From Lachnospiraceae bacterium (lineage in GTDB: Bacteria; Bacillota; Clostridia; Lachnospirales; Lachnospiraceae): a stretch of 64,000 nt of DNA. Of this stretch, positions 45,873-54,182 are shown piece by piece; the stretch's first letter is position 1, and each line of letters begins with the position of its first letter. Under the pieces are notes generated by a model, which saw nothing but the letters and a program-made list of their open reading frames with translations, had not been told where the DNA came from and searched no databases. The position numbers and the translations under genes were made by a program. The stretch covers positions 1 through 64,000 of the forward strand of contig JAUNGI010000004.1 of assembly GCA_030524525.1 (NCBI GenBank), in the 5' to 3' direction.

Positions 45873-47072
45873 ATGGCACTTACATTATCGAAAAAAGGGC
45901 AGGCGGTAAAGCCTTCCTCTACACTGGCAATTACCGCAAAGGCGAAGGCGCTGAAAGCGGAAGGCAAGGATGTGGTCGGCTTTGGCGCGGGAGAACCGGA
46001 TTTCAATACGCCGGACAATGTTTGTCAGGCAGCGATACGCGCCATTGAAAACGGCTTTACCAAATATACGGCGGCATCCGGAATGCCGGAGCTGAAAAAA
46101 GCGGTCAGCGAAAAATTCGCGCGGGTCAACGGTCTTTCCTATACGCCGGAGCAGTGCGTGATCAGCAACGGCGGAAAGCATGCCCTGACCAACGTATTCG
46201 AGGCGATCCTGAATCCGGGCGACGAGGTGATCATTCCCTCTCCGTTCTGGCTCAGCTATCCGGAGATCGTCAAGCTTGCGGACGGCGTTCCGGTCATCGT
46301 GCGCTGTACGGCGGAGCAGGATTATAAGATCACGCCGGAACAGCTTGCGGCTGCCTGCACCGAAAAAACCAAGGCCTTTATTTTGAACAGCCCCAGCAAT
46401 CCCACCGGCATGGTCTACACGAGAGAGGAGCTTGCCGCGCTTGCAAAGGTGATCGTGGAAAAGGATATTTTCGTCGTATCGGACGAGATCTACGAGAGCC
46501 TTGTCTATGACGGCATGGAGGCGGTGAGCATCGGCTCCCTCGGCGAGGACATTCTCGCGCATACGATCACCTGCAACGGCATGGCAAAGGGCTATGCGAT
46601 GACCGGCTGGCGGATCGGCTATACCGGAGCGCCGCTTGCGGTCGCCAAGGTCATGAGCAGTATTCAGAGCCACCAGACGAGCAACCCGAATTCCATCGCG
46701 CAGGCGGCTTCCGTGGAGGCGCTGACCGGATCGCAGGATTCGGTGGCGCTGATGAAGGCGGAATTCGACAAGAGAAGAAATTACATTATGGAACGGATCG
46801 ACGCCATGCCTTATATCCGGGCGATCCGGCCGGAGGGCGCTTTCTATGTGTTCGTCGACGTTTCCGAGACGCTGGGAAAGAGCTGGCGGGAGACCGAGAT
46901 CGCGGACGTCGGCGTTATGGCAAAAATTTTGATCGAGGAGTATTTGACGGCGGTCATTCCCTGCGCCGACTTCGGGTTTGCCGATCATATCCGTCTGTCC
47001 TACGCCATCAGCATGGAGCAGATCCAAAAGGGTATGGATCGCATTGAGGAGTTTTTGAACTGTCTGCGCTAG
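45873..47072 (+). CDS. Class I pyridoxal-phosphate aminotransferase (aspartate type)
   Basis: 399 residues. The PLP lysine is K239 in CNGMAKGYAMTGWRIGY. Other landmarks are FGAGEPDFNTPDNV, NGGKHALTNVFEAILNPGDEV, NSPSNPTGMVY and VSDEIYESLVYDG, which place it in the AspB/PatA-like aspartate aminotransferase group (I-gamma). Start ATG 45873 follows AGAAAGGG (45856-45863). proC follows 25 bases later. Confidence 0.93.
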   Translation: MALTLSKKGQAVKPSSTLAITAKAKALKAEGKDVVGFGAGEPDFNTPDNVCQAAIRAIENGFTKYTAASGMPELKKAVSEKFARVNGLSYTPEQCVISNGGKHALTNVFEAILNPGDEVIIPSPFWLSYPEIVKLADGVPVIVRCTAEQDYKITPEQLAAACTEKTKAFILNSPSNPTGMVYTREELAALAKVIVEKDIFVVSDEIYESLVYDGMEAVSIGSLGEDILAHTITCNGMAKGYAMTGWRIGYTGAPLAVAKVMSSIQSHQTSNPNSIAQAASVEALTGSQDSVALMKAEFDKRRNYIMERIDAMPYIRAIRPEGAFYVFVDVSETLGKSWRETEIADVGVMAKILIEEYLTAVIPCADFGFADHIRLSYAISMEQIQKGMDRIEEFLNCLR

Positions 47073-47097
47073 TCGTCAGAGGACGGGAGGTAGGAAG

Positions 47098-47895
47098 ATG
47101 TACAAAATCGGTTTTATCGGAGCCGGAAATATGGGCTATCCGGAGATCAAAGGGGCGGCGGCGCTGCTCGGAGCCGGACAGGTGACTTTTTTTGAGGCGA
47201 ACGAGGAGAGAAGGGCGTTGGTTGCCAAGGAGCTTTCGGTGACGCCGTCCGCGTCCAATCAGGAGCTGATCGCAAACAGCGAATATGTAGTTCTCGTCGT
47301 AAAGCCGCAGGTCGCTCCTCTTGTGTATCCGGAGCTGAAAAAAGCGCTTCACAAGAACTCGAAGATCATTACTTCCATGGCGGGAATTTCCACGGAAACC
47401 ATCTTGAAGGAGCTTCCGTTTCCGGTTCCGGTCATCCGCTGGATGCCGAACACTCCGGCGATGGTCGGCGAAGGAATGACCTCCATGAGTCTGAACGGCG
47501 TGAGCGCGGATTCGGAGGAGGCGCGCTTTGCAAAAAGCCTGTGCGAATCCTTCGGGCGCTGCGTGATCCTGCCGGAGGCGCTGATGAGCGCCGCCTGCTG
47601 CGCAAACGGCAGCTCGCCCGCATATGTCTATATGATGATCGAGGCGCTTGCCGACAGCGTCGTGAAATACGGAATTCCCCGGACCACCGCCTATGAACTT
47701 GTGGCGCAGACCGTGCTCGGCTCCGCGAAGATGGTGCTGGAGAGCGGCCGCCATCCCGGCGAGCTGAAAGACAATGTATGCAGCCCCGGAGGAACGACCA
47801 TCGCCGCCGTTGAGGCGCTCGAAGCGAGCGGCTTCCGGAACGCCCTGTTTCAGGCGACCGACGCCTGCTTCAAAAGAAGTGAGGAGCTTTCGTGA
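47098..47895 (+). CDS. proC: Pyrroline-5-carboxylate reductase
   Basis: 265 residues. Last step of proline synthesis. The NAD(P) fold opens MYKIGFIGAGNMGYPEIKGA; VVLVVKPQ, IRWMPNTPAMVGEGM and GSSPAYVYMMIEALADSVVKYG are family motifs, ending CSPGGTTIAAVEALE. It lies 4.6 kb from proA, not in one operon with it, and is instead linked to an aminotransferase and a Nudix gene. Confidence 0.95.
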   Translation: MYKIGFIGAGNMGYPEIKGAAALLGAGQVTFFEANEERRALVAKELSVTPSASNQELIANSEYVVLVVKPQVAPLVYPELKKALHKNSKIITSMAGISTETILKELPFPVPVIRWMPNTPAMVGEGMTSMSLNGVSADSEEARFAKSLCESFGRCVILPEALMSAACCANGSSPAYVYMMIEALADSVVKYGIPRTTAYELVAQTVLGSAKMVLESGRHPGELKDNVCSPGGTTIAAVEALEASGFRNALFQATDACFKRSEELS

Positions 47896-47896
47896 T

Positions 47897-48433
47897 ATGG
47901 AGATCTATAAGCGCGTAAAACGCGAGGTAAAATACAAGGGTACGATCGTGGAAATGTGTCAGGACACGATGGAATTTCCGGACGGCTCCCTGCATCAATG
48001 GGATTTTATCGACCATCCGGGCGGCGCCGGCGTTGTGGCGGTGCTTCCGGACGGGAAGCTTCTGATGGTGCGGCAGTATCGGAACGCGCTGGAGCGCGAG
48101 ACGCTGGAGCTTCCGGCGGGAGGAAAGAGCCGGGGCGAGGACAGCCGGGTCTGCGCGCTTCGGGAGCTGGAGGAGGAGACCGGCTACCGCGCGGGAAACT
48201 GCGAGCTGCTAACGCTTGTCTGCACGAACGTCGCGCTGATGAACGAGCAGATCGGCGTGTATCTCTGCACGGATCTGATCCCCGCGAAGCAGCATCTCGA
48301 CGAGGGCGAATATTTGAACGTGGAGGCATACACCTTGGACGAGCTGCTTTCCATGATCTTTTCCGGAAAGCTTCAGGACGCCAAGACCGTGTGCGGCATC
48401 TTGGCATATAAGGCAAAATATCATTCCGCCTAG
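47897..48433 (+). CDS. ADP-ribose pyrophosphatase (Nudix hydrolase)
   Basis: 178 residues. The canonical Nudix box is intact: GGKSRGE, seven residues, RELEEETGY. The flanking PGGAGVVAVLPDGKLLMVRQYR and ELPAG are typical of the NudF/ADP-ribose branch. ATG 47897 begins one base after the proC stop region. The nudF-spoIIM linkage is also known from Bacillus, which supports the assignment. Confidence 0.93.
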   Translation: MEIYKRVKREVKYKGTIVEMCQDTMEFPDGSLHQWDFIDHPGGAGVVAVLPDGKLLMVRQYRNALERETLELPAGGKSRGEDSRVCALRELEEETGYRAGNCELLTLVCTNVALMNEQIGVYLCTDLIPAKQHLDEGEYLNVEAYTLDELLSMIFSGKLQDAKTVCGILAYKAKYHSA

Positions 48434-48460
48434 TCTATTTGCCGTCCTTCGGCATACAAT
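48433..48460 (+). promoter_or_regulatory. Candidate sigma-E promoter of spoIIM
   Basis: CATACAAT (48453-48460) is an exact match to the sigma-E -10 consensus. A partial -35 (GTCTATT, 48433-48439, about 5 of 7) is 13 bases upstream. spoIIM is a sigma-E gene in Bacillus. Confidence 0.45.
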
Positions 48461-48509
48461 GAAACGGTAAGCAAGGAGTTTCGGAGTATTCGGAAAGGAC
48501 GGAGTTGCT

Positions 48510-49106
48510 ATGCGGTTTGGAAACTTTCGAAAAGAACCTGTGCTGTTTGCGCTGGTTCTTTTTTTCTTTTGTCTGACGGCCGGAGCGCTGGGAGGGAGGC
48601 TCTATATCATCACGATGGGTGCGAAGGCAAAGGCGGCGGTCGTGGCGGAGCTTCAATCGGCGGTCAAGGGCAGCATCCCCTATGCAAAGCTGATCCGCTA
48701 CTGTATGCTTCGGAACGCGCTTGTGGCGTTCTCCCTGCTGTTTTTTTCGCTCTGCATCGTCGGGCACTGGTACTATCTGTTCCGCATCGGAAAGCGCGGG
48801 CTGTTCGTCGGCTTTTTGTTTGGACAGCTCTGCGGGACGTTTGGGAAAAAAGGGATTCTCCTCGGACTGACGTATTATTTCCCGGCATGGTTCTTTTATC
48901 TGCCCGTGTATTTTGTCTATTACCGCATCGGCTATCAGCTTTGGCGCGGTTTTTTTCGGAATCCGGAATCCGCCGCCACGCTGCGCGCCTTCTGGCCCTA
49001 CCGAAAACAGCTTTTGCTCTGGCTTCTTGTCTTTCTGCTCGGCGGGCTTGTGGAAGCCACGCTCGGCAGCCTTCTTTTGCAGGCCGTCGGCGGGAAATTC
49101 TGCTAG
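48510..49106 (+). CDS. spoIIM: Stage II sporulation protein M-like membrane protein
   Basis: 198 residues with about five membrane helices. An N-terminal helix (EPVLFALVLFFFCLTAGALGG) is followed by a soluble loop, and later GILLGLTYYFPAWFFYLPVYF and LLLWLLVFLLGGLVEATLG. SpoIIM is part of the SpoIIDMP engulfment complex. The nudF-spoIIM-pdp-dacF order supports the call, since sequence identity alone is hard to judge. xerD, common between these genes, is absent. Confidence 0.8.
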   Translation: MRFGNFRKEPVLFALVLFFFCLTAGALGGRLYIITMGAKAKAAVVAELQSAVKGSIPYAKLIRYCMLRNALVAFSLLFFSLCIVGHWYYLFRIGKRGLFVGFLFGQLCGTFGKKGILLGLTYYFPAWFFYLPVYFVYYRIGYQLWRGFFRNPESAATLRAFWPYRKQLLLWLLVFLLGGLVEATLGSLLLQAVGGKFC

Positions 49107-49163
49107 AAGCGTTTACAAGGGGAGCGAAATCGGGTAAAATCAAAAAAAGGGGGTGTTCGGACA

Positions 49164-50498
49164 ATGCGAATGTACGATCTGATCCAGAAAAAGAAACAGG
49201 GAGGCGCCCTGACCAAGGAGGAGATCGGCTTTTTGGTCGGCGGGTTTACGAGCGGGGAGATCCCGGACTATCAGATGTCCGCGTTTTTGATGGCGGTCTG
49301 CCTAAAGGGAATGAACGAAGCGGAAACGACGGAGCTGACGCTTGCGATGGCGGCGAGCGGCGATATGCTCGATCTGTCGAGGATCGAAGGGATCCCGGCG
49401 GACAAGCACAGCACGGGCGGCGTGGGCGACAAGACCTCGCTGATCGTCGGTCCCCTTGTGGCGTCCGCGGGCGTTCCCGTTGCCAAAATGTCCGGCCGCG
49501 GGCTGGGGCATACGGGCGGAACGATCGACAAGCTGGAAAGCTTTCCGGGCTTTTCGACGGCGATCTCCTCCGAGCGGTTTCTCCAAAACGTCAACGAAAT
49601 GAAGCTTGCGATCGTGGGGCAGACGGCGAATCTGGCTCCCGCAGACAAGAAGATCTATGCGCTGCGGGACGTTACGGCGACGGTGGACAGCATTCCGCTG
49701 ATCGCCTCCAGCATTATGAGCAAAAAGCTGGCCGCCGGCTCGCAGGTCATCGTCCTTGACGTCAAGGTGGGGAGCGGCGCGTTTATGAAGAAGCTGCCGG
49801 CCGCGGTGGCGCTGGCGGAGACCATGGTGAGGATCGGGAACCGGGCGGGGCGGAAGACCTATGCGCTGCTGACCGACATGAACCAGCCGCTGGGCCGGAC
49901 GGTGGGCAACAGCCTCGAGGTCCGGGAGGCGATCGACGCGCTCTCGGGACAGGCTCCGGACGATCTGATGACCGTCAGTCTGCGGCTTGCCGAACTGATG
50001 CTCGTCGGCTGTCAAAAGGCGGCTTCGACCGCCGAGGCGGGGGAGACGCTGCGAAGGCTGCTTGCCTCCGGAAAAGCCAAGGAAAAGCTTGCGGAGTTTG
50101 TCGCGCGGCAGGGCGGGGACGCGAGCTATGTGTACGAGCCGGAGAAGTTCGAGGAAGCGCCCTACCGTCTTACGGTGCCCGCCCCCGAAACCGGCTATGT
50201 GGCGGGGATCGACGCCGAGGAGATCGGGATATGCTCCCTGCTGCTGGGCGGCGGCAGAACGACGAAGGACAGCAAAATCGACCTGCGCGTCGGGCTCCGG
50301 CTGTTCAAAAAGCTCGGCGAAGCGGTTCGGGAGGGCGAAGAACTGGCGGTTCTTTTCGGCGCGGACTTAGACGCTTTGCAAGCCGCAAAGGAACGGCTGC
50401 TTGCGGCGTATCGGTTTTCCGGGCAGTCCCCCGAAGTTCCGCCGGTCATTTACGGCTATGTGGACGGACAGGGCTTTCATCCGGAGGAAACCGCATAA
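49164..50498 (+). CDS. pdp: Pyrimidine-nucleoside phosphorylase
   Basis: 444 residues. It splits uridine/thymidine with phosphate. The signature SGRGLGHTGGTIDKLESFPGF is complete, and KHSTGGVGDKTSLIVGP is the phosphate loop. Further landmarks are LDVKVGSGAFMK and the C-terminal GGGRTTKDSKIDLRVGLRL. Start ATG 49164 is preceded by GGGGG at 49149-49153. Confidence 0.96.
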   Translation: MRMYDLIQKKKQGGALTKEEIGFLVGGFTSGEIPDYQMSAFLMAVCLKGMNEAETTELTLAMAASGDMLDLSRIEGIPADKHSTGGVGDKTSLIVGPLVASAGVPVAKMSGRGLGHTGGTIDKLESFPGFSTAISSERFLQNVNEMKLAIVGQTANLAPADKKIYALRDVTATVDSIPLIASSIMSKKLAAGSQVIVLDVKVGSGAFMKKLPAAVALAETMVRIGNRAGRKTYALLTDMNQPLGRTVGNSLEVREAIDALSGQAPDDLMTVSLRLAELMLVGCQKAASTAEAGETLRRLLASGKAKEKLAEFVARQGGDASYVYEPEKFEEAPYRLTVPAPETGYVAGIDAEEIGICSLLLGGGRTTKDSKIDLRVGLRLFKKLGEAVREGEELAVLFGADLDALQAAKERLLAAYRFSGQSPEVPPVIYGYVDGQGFHPEETA

Positions 50499-50504
50499 AA
50501 TCAG

Positions 50505-50533
50505 GCATATTTTCAGGTACGGCAGACTACAAT
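50505..50533 (+). promoter_or_regulatory. Candidate sigma-E-like promoter of dacF
   Basis: GCATATT (50505-50511) fits the sigma-E -35 consensus KMATATT exactly. After 14 bases comes ACTACAAT (50526-50533), six of eight matches to CATACAAT. No sigma-A -35 is correctly spaced. Confidence 0.45.
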
Positions 50534-50559
50534 GTACAAAACGTCCCGGCGGATATGGA

Positions 50560-51774
50560 ATGAAACATCAACGACGGATTCGATTTGCTCAGCCGCTGCT
50601 TTGCAGTCTGCTGTGCCTTTTTCTATTTTTTGGCTCTCAGGCAAGAGCCGATTCCCCGACGGAAATTGCCGAGGTGACCGTAGACGCCAAAAATCCCCTG
50701 ACGCTGGAGAGCAAGTCCTATGTGCTGATGGATGAGGCCACCGGCAATATTCTCTGCGCCAATCAGGAGAACGAGGAGCTGGCTCCGGCAAGCATCACAA
50801 AGATCATGACGCTCCTGCTGATCATGGAGGCGCTCGACGCGGGAACCATCACCTACGATACGATGGTGCCGGTCAGCGAGCATGCCGCTTCGATGGGAGG
50901 CTCTCAGGTCTATCTGGAGCCGGGCGAGGAGCTGTCGGTACACGATATGCTCAAGTGCATCTGCATCGCCAGCGCAAACGATGCCTCCGTGGCAATGGCG
51001 GAGCTTCTCGCGGGAAGCGAGGAGGAGTTTGTCCGGCGGATGAACGAAAGGGCGCGGGAGCTTTCGATGGAGCATACGAACTTTGTGAACTGCTACGGGC
51101 TGGACACGGAAGGGCATTACAGCTGCGCTGCGGACGTGGCGCGCATGTCGCGGGAACTGATCCGCAACCATCCGGGCATTACCGCGTATACGACGACGTG
51201 GATGGACACGATCGTGCATCATACGCGAAAAGGGGACACCGAATTCGGGCTTTCCAATACCAATCGTCTGATCCGCACCTATTCGGGCATCACCGGTCTG
51301 AAAACCGGCTCGACGGGCAACGCGCTTTATTGTCTGAGCGCCACGGCAACACGAAACGAGGCAAAGCTGATCGCGGTCATCATGGGCGCGCCCTCGACCA
51401 AGGTGCGTTTTGCCGAGGCGGCAAAGCTGCTGGATTACGGTTTTGCAAATTATTACTATTATCAGGACCATGAAAATGCGGAAAAAACGTTTCGCTGTCC
51501 GATCTCCGCGTCGATGGAGGGAGAGGTCGAGGGACGGATCGTCGACGGCTTCGGCGTGCTGCTTCCGACCGGAACCGACGAAAGCGCCATTGAAAAGACC
51601 GTGACCTACGAAAAGGGCTTAAAGGCCCCGATCGACGAGGGCGAAAAGATCGGAACGATCACCTATACCTATCAGGGAAGCACGCTGGGCGAAAGCGAGA
51701 TCCTTGCTGCGGAGTCGGTCGAAAAGGCTTCGTACGGCGACTTCTTCGGGAAGCTTCTGCGGATGTTCCTGTAA
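50560..51774 (+). CDS. dacF: D-alanyl-D-alanine carboxypeptidase (DacF-type, class A PBP)
   Basis: 404 residues. The signal peptide MKHQRRIRFAQPLLCSLLCL ends near SQARAD. It trims the terminal D-Ala of wall pentapeptides. The catalytic motif is S78-K81 (ASITKIM); SAN (CIASANDASVAMAELL) and KTG (GLKTGSTGNA) follow. A C-terminal PBP5-like domain and amphipathic anchor (ASYGDFFGKLLRMFL) complete it. The start ATG 50560 lacks a strong ribosome site. Confidence 0.92.
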   Translation: MKHQRRIRFAQPLLCSLLCLFLFFGSQARADSPTEIAEVTVDAKNPLTLESKSYVLMDEATGNILCANQENEELAPASITKIMTLLLIMEALDAGTITYDTMVPVSEHAASMGGSQVYLEPGEELSVHDMLKCICIASANDASVAMAELLAGSEEEFVRRMNERARELSMEHTNFVNCYGLDTEGHYSCAADVARMSRELIRNHPGITAYTTTWMDTIVHHTRKGDTEFGLSNTNRLIRTYSGITGLKTGSTGNALYCLSATATRNEAKLIAVIMGAPSTKVRFAEAAKLLDYGFANYYYYQDHENAEKTFRCPISASMEGEVEGRIVDGFGVLLPTGTDESAIEKTVTYEKGLKAPIDEGEKIGTITYTYQGSTLGESEILAAESVEKASYGDFFGKLLRMFL

Positions 51775-51783
51775 ACGGAAAAA

Positions 51784-51812
51784 TTGACAAACCTCCTGCC
51801 ATCCACTATAAT
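51784..51812 (+). promoter_or_regulatory. Perfect-consensus sigma-A promoter of the phosphoesterase-scpAB unit
   Basis: TTGACA (51784-51789), 17-base spacer, TATAAT (51807-51812). The expected start site is only about 17 bases before the ATG, with the ribosome site GAAGGAGG in between. Confidence 0.88.
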
Positions 51813-51835
51813 AGGTCTGTTTGAAGGAGGGGCTC

Positions 51836-52738
51836 ATGGAGATTGCCGCGGGGGTTGTTCTGCTGCTTTTGGCGGCGGGCGCATACTTTGTTTTTGAACA
51901 TACCAATTTGGAGACGACGCAGGTATCGCTGACGCTTTCCGACGCCGCAGCTTCGCCGGAGCGGGCGCAATCGGTGCCGGGTGCCCCGGAGGGCGTGGGG
52001 ACGAAACGCACGCTTCGCACGATCGTCGTTGCGGATCTGCACAACAACCGCTACGGCAGACGGAACGAACGGCTGCTTGCGGAGATCCGGAGCCGGGAGC
52101 CGGAGCGCATCCTGATCCCCGGCGATCTGGTGGTGAACGAAAAGAAAAGCAATCGGATCGCGCTCGCGTTTTTGGAGGAGCTGGCAAAGCTGCACGTTCC
52201 GGTCTATTATTCCATGGGCAATCACGAGTGCCGCTTCCGGGAGCGGGAGCCGGAGGCGTTTGCCGCCTATCGGGAACGCGTCCGGGAGCTGGGAATTTTC
52301 TTTTTGGATAACGAGAGGGTTACGGACCCCTGCGGTTTTTCGGTCTGGGGGCTGACGCTTCCGCTTGTATATTATCAAAAGCTCGGCAAGGCCCCGGAGC
52401 TGACCCGGGAGGCTCTCGAAGAGCTTCTCGGAAGAGCGGAGGGGGCGAACCTGCTTTTGGCACACAACCCCGCCTTTTTTCCGGCGTACGCCGCATGGGG
52501 GGCGCAGGCGACGCTTTCCGGGCATATGCACGGGGGCGTGGCGAGATTTCCGCTGCTTGGCGGCGTGATCTCTCCCCAGTGGAAGTTGTTTCCCAAATAC
52601 GACGCGGGAAAATTCACCCTTGGGGAAGCGCAGCTCTATGTGTCGCGGGGACTCGGAACGCACACGCTCCCGCTGCGGCTGTTTAACCGGCCGGAGCTGA
52701 CGGAGCTTTGTCTTTCTGTTACCTTAGGAGGCGTTTGA
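51836..52738 (+). CDS. Membrane-anchored metallophosphoesterase
   Basis: 300 residues. One N-terminal membrane helix (EIAAGVVLLLLAAGAYFVF) is followed by a calcineurin-like phosphoesterase domain. The metal-binding motifs are in order: VVADLHNN, IPGDLVV, GNHECR and SGHMHGG. The family resembles YkuE/LpxH-like exported or membrane phosphoesterases; the substrate is unknown. ATG 51836 is set by GAAGGAGG (51823-51830). It overlaps scpA by one base. Confidence 0.88.
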   Translation: MEIAAGVVLLLLAAGAYFVFEHTNLETTQVSLTLSDAAASPERAQSVPGAPEGVGTKRTLRTIVVADLHNNRYGRRNERLLAEIRSREPERILIPGDLVVNEKKSNRIALAFLEELAKLHVPVYYSMGNHECRFREREPEAFAAYRERVRELGIFFLDNERVTDPCGFSVWGLTLPLVYYQKLGKAPELTREALEELLGRAEGANLLLAHNPAFFPAYAAWGAQATLSGHMHGGVARFPLLGGVISPQWKLFPKYDAGKFTLGEAQLYVSRGLGTHTLPLRLFNRPELTELCLSVTLGGV

Positions 52739-53511
52739 TGGAGATACCGGTAAAGCTTGAGGTCTACGAAGGACCGTTGGATCTTTTGCTGCACTTGATC
52801 GAGAAGAACAAAGTGAATATTTATGATATCCCCATTGCGCTTATTACCACGCAGTACATGGAATATCTGAAGGTGATGCAGGAAAATCACATGGACAACA
52901 TGAGCGAGTTTCTGGTCATGGCGGCAACGCTTCTGCGCATCAAATCCGCGATGCTGCTTCCGGCGGAGGTGGACGAGAACGAGGAGGAGATCGACCCCAG
53001 ACAGGAGCTTGTGGAGAAGCTGCTCGAATACAAGATGTACAAGTTTGCCTCGCTGGAGCTGAAGGACCGGCAGGTTGACGCGGAGCGCAGGCTTTATAAG
53101 CCGGAGACGATCCCCGAGGAGGTCGCCGCGTATAAAGAGGACGTCAGAGCGGAGGATCTGATCGGCGATACGACCCTTCTGCAGCTCAATGCGATCTTTG
53201 AGGAGATCCTGCGGCGGCAGGAGAACCGGATCGACCCGATCCGCAGCAAGTTCGGACGGATCGAAAAGGAAGAGGTCAATTTTCAGGAAAAGGTCCGTTC
53301 CATTCAGGAATACGGCATTTCCCACCGGAAATGTCGGTTCCGCCGCCTTTTGGAACGGGCGGGGGACAAGCTGGAGATCATTGTGACCTTTTTGGGGATC
53401 TTGGAGCTGATGAAAATGGGCAGGGTGCTGATCACGCAGACGCAGCTCTTTGAGGATTTTGAGATCGAATTTTTGGCGGACGACGTTGTTCCGATCGAAC
53501 AGTATCTGTAA
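52738..53511 (+). CDS. scpA: Segregation and condensation protein A (kleisin)
   Basis: 257 residues. It bridges SMC heads in the chromosome-condensing complex. N-terminal VKLEVYEGPLDLLLHLIEKNKVNIYDIPIA and the segment FLVMAATLLRIKSAMLLP are the family hallmarks. The C-terminal winged helix includes VTFLGILELMKMGRVLITQ. The start codon shares one base with the upstream stop (TGATG). Confidence 0.96.
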   Translation: MEIPVKLEVYEGPLDLLLHLIEKNKVNIYDIPIALITTQYMEYLKVMQENHMDNMSEFLVMAATLLRIKSAMLLPAEVDENEEEIDPRQELVEKLLEYKMYKFASLELKDRQVDAERRLYKPETIPEEVAAYKEDVRAEDLIGDTTLLQLNAIFEEILRRQENRIDPIRSKFGRIEKEEVNFQEKVRSIQEYGISHRKCRFRRLLERAGDKLEIIVTFLGILELMKMGRVLITQTQLFEDFEIEFLADDVVPIEQYL

Positions 53512-53535
53512 CCGCGGTAGAAGGAGCAAAAGTAC

Positions 53536-54102
53536 ATGGACGAAAAGGAAAAGAAAAAAGCGGCTTTGGAGGCGATCCTGTTTGCCATGGGCGATGCGGT
53601 GGAGACGGAACGGATGGCGGCGGCGCTTGAGCTCGGCGTGAAGGAGACCGAGGAGCTGCTGAAGGAACTGACCGAGGATTATGCGGACGCCTCCCGCGGC
53701 ATGGCGATCCTCTGCTTGGGGGACAAGTACCAGATGTGTACAAAGTCCGAGCAGTACGAAACGCTGATCCGTCTCTGCCACGTTCCCAAAAAGCCGGTGC
53801 TGACCGACGTCCTGCTGGAAACGCTTTCGATCATTGCCTACAAGCAGCCGGTGACGCGAACCGAGATCGAAGCGATCCGGGGCGTAAAGAGCGATTTTGC
53901 CGTCAATAAGCTGCTCGAATATCATTTGATCTGCGAGCTGGGACGGTTGGACGCGCCGGGACGCCCGATTTTGTTTGGAACGACCGACGACTTTCTGCGC
54001 AGCTTCGGCGTTTCCTCGCTGGAGGAGCTGCCGACGATCCAAGCGGAGCAGATGGAGGAATTCCGGCAGGAGGCCATAGAAGAAGCCGAGATCTCCGTGT
54101 GA
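53536..54102 (+). CDS. scpB: Segregation and condensation protein B
   Basis: 188 residues. Two winged-helix domains, the SMC-complex partner of ScpA. Landmarks: KKKAALEAILFAMGDAV, PVLTDVLLETLSIIAYKQPVTRTEIEAIRGVKSD and GRPILFGTTDDFLRSFG. It starts 24 bases after scpA with AAGGAG at 53521-53526. Confidence 0.96.
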   Translation: MDEKEKKKAALEAILFAMGDAVETERMAAALELGVKETEELLKELTEDYADASRGMAILCLGDKYQMCTKSEQYETLIRLCHVPKKPVLTDVLLETLSIIAYKQPVTRTEIEAIRGVKSDFAVNKLLEYHLICELGRLDAPGRPILFGTTDDFLRSFGVSSLEELPTIQAEQMEEFRQEAIEEAEISV

Positions 54103-54182
54103 AGCAGCGAAACCTTTTTGGGCTAGCCTGCGCGGCAGGCGCATAAAGTATAAGGATAACGATGCCTGCAAAGGAGTTTCGT

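Noticed and set aside
54126..54140. Hairpin GCCTGC-GCG-GCAGGC as an scpB terminator
   Set aside because: The stem is only six pairs with a three-base loop and no T-run follows; not supportable as a terminator.
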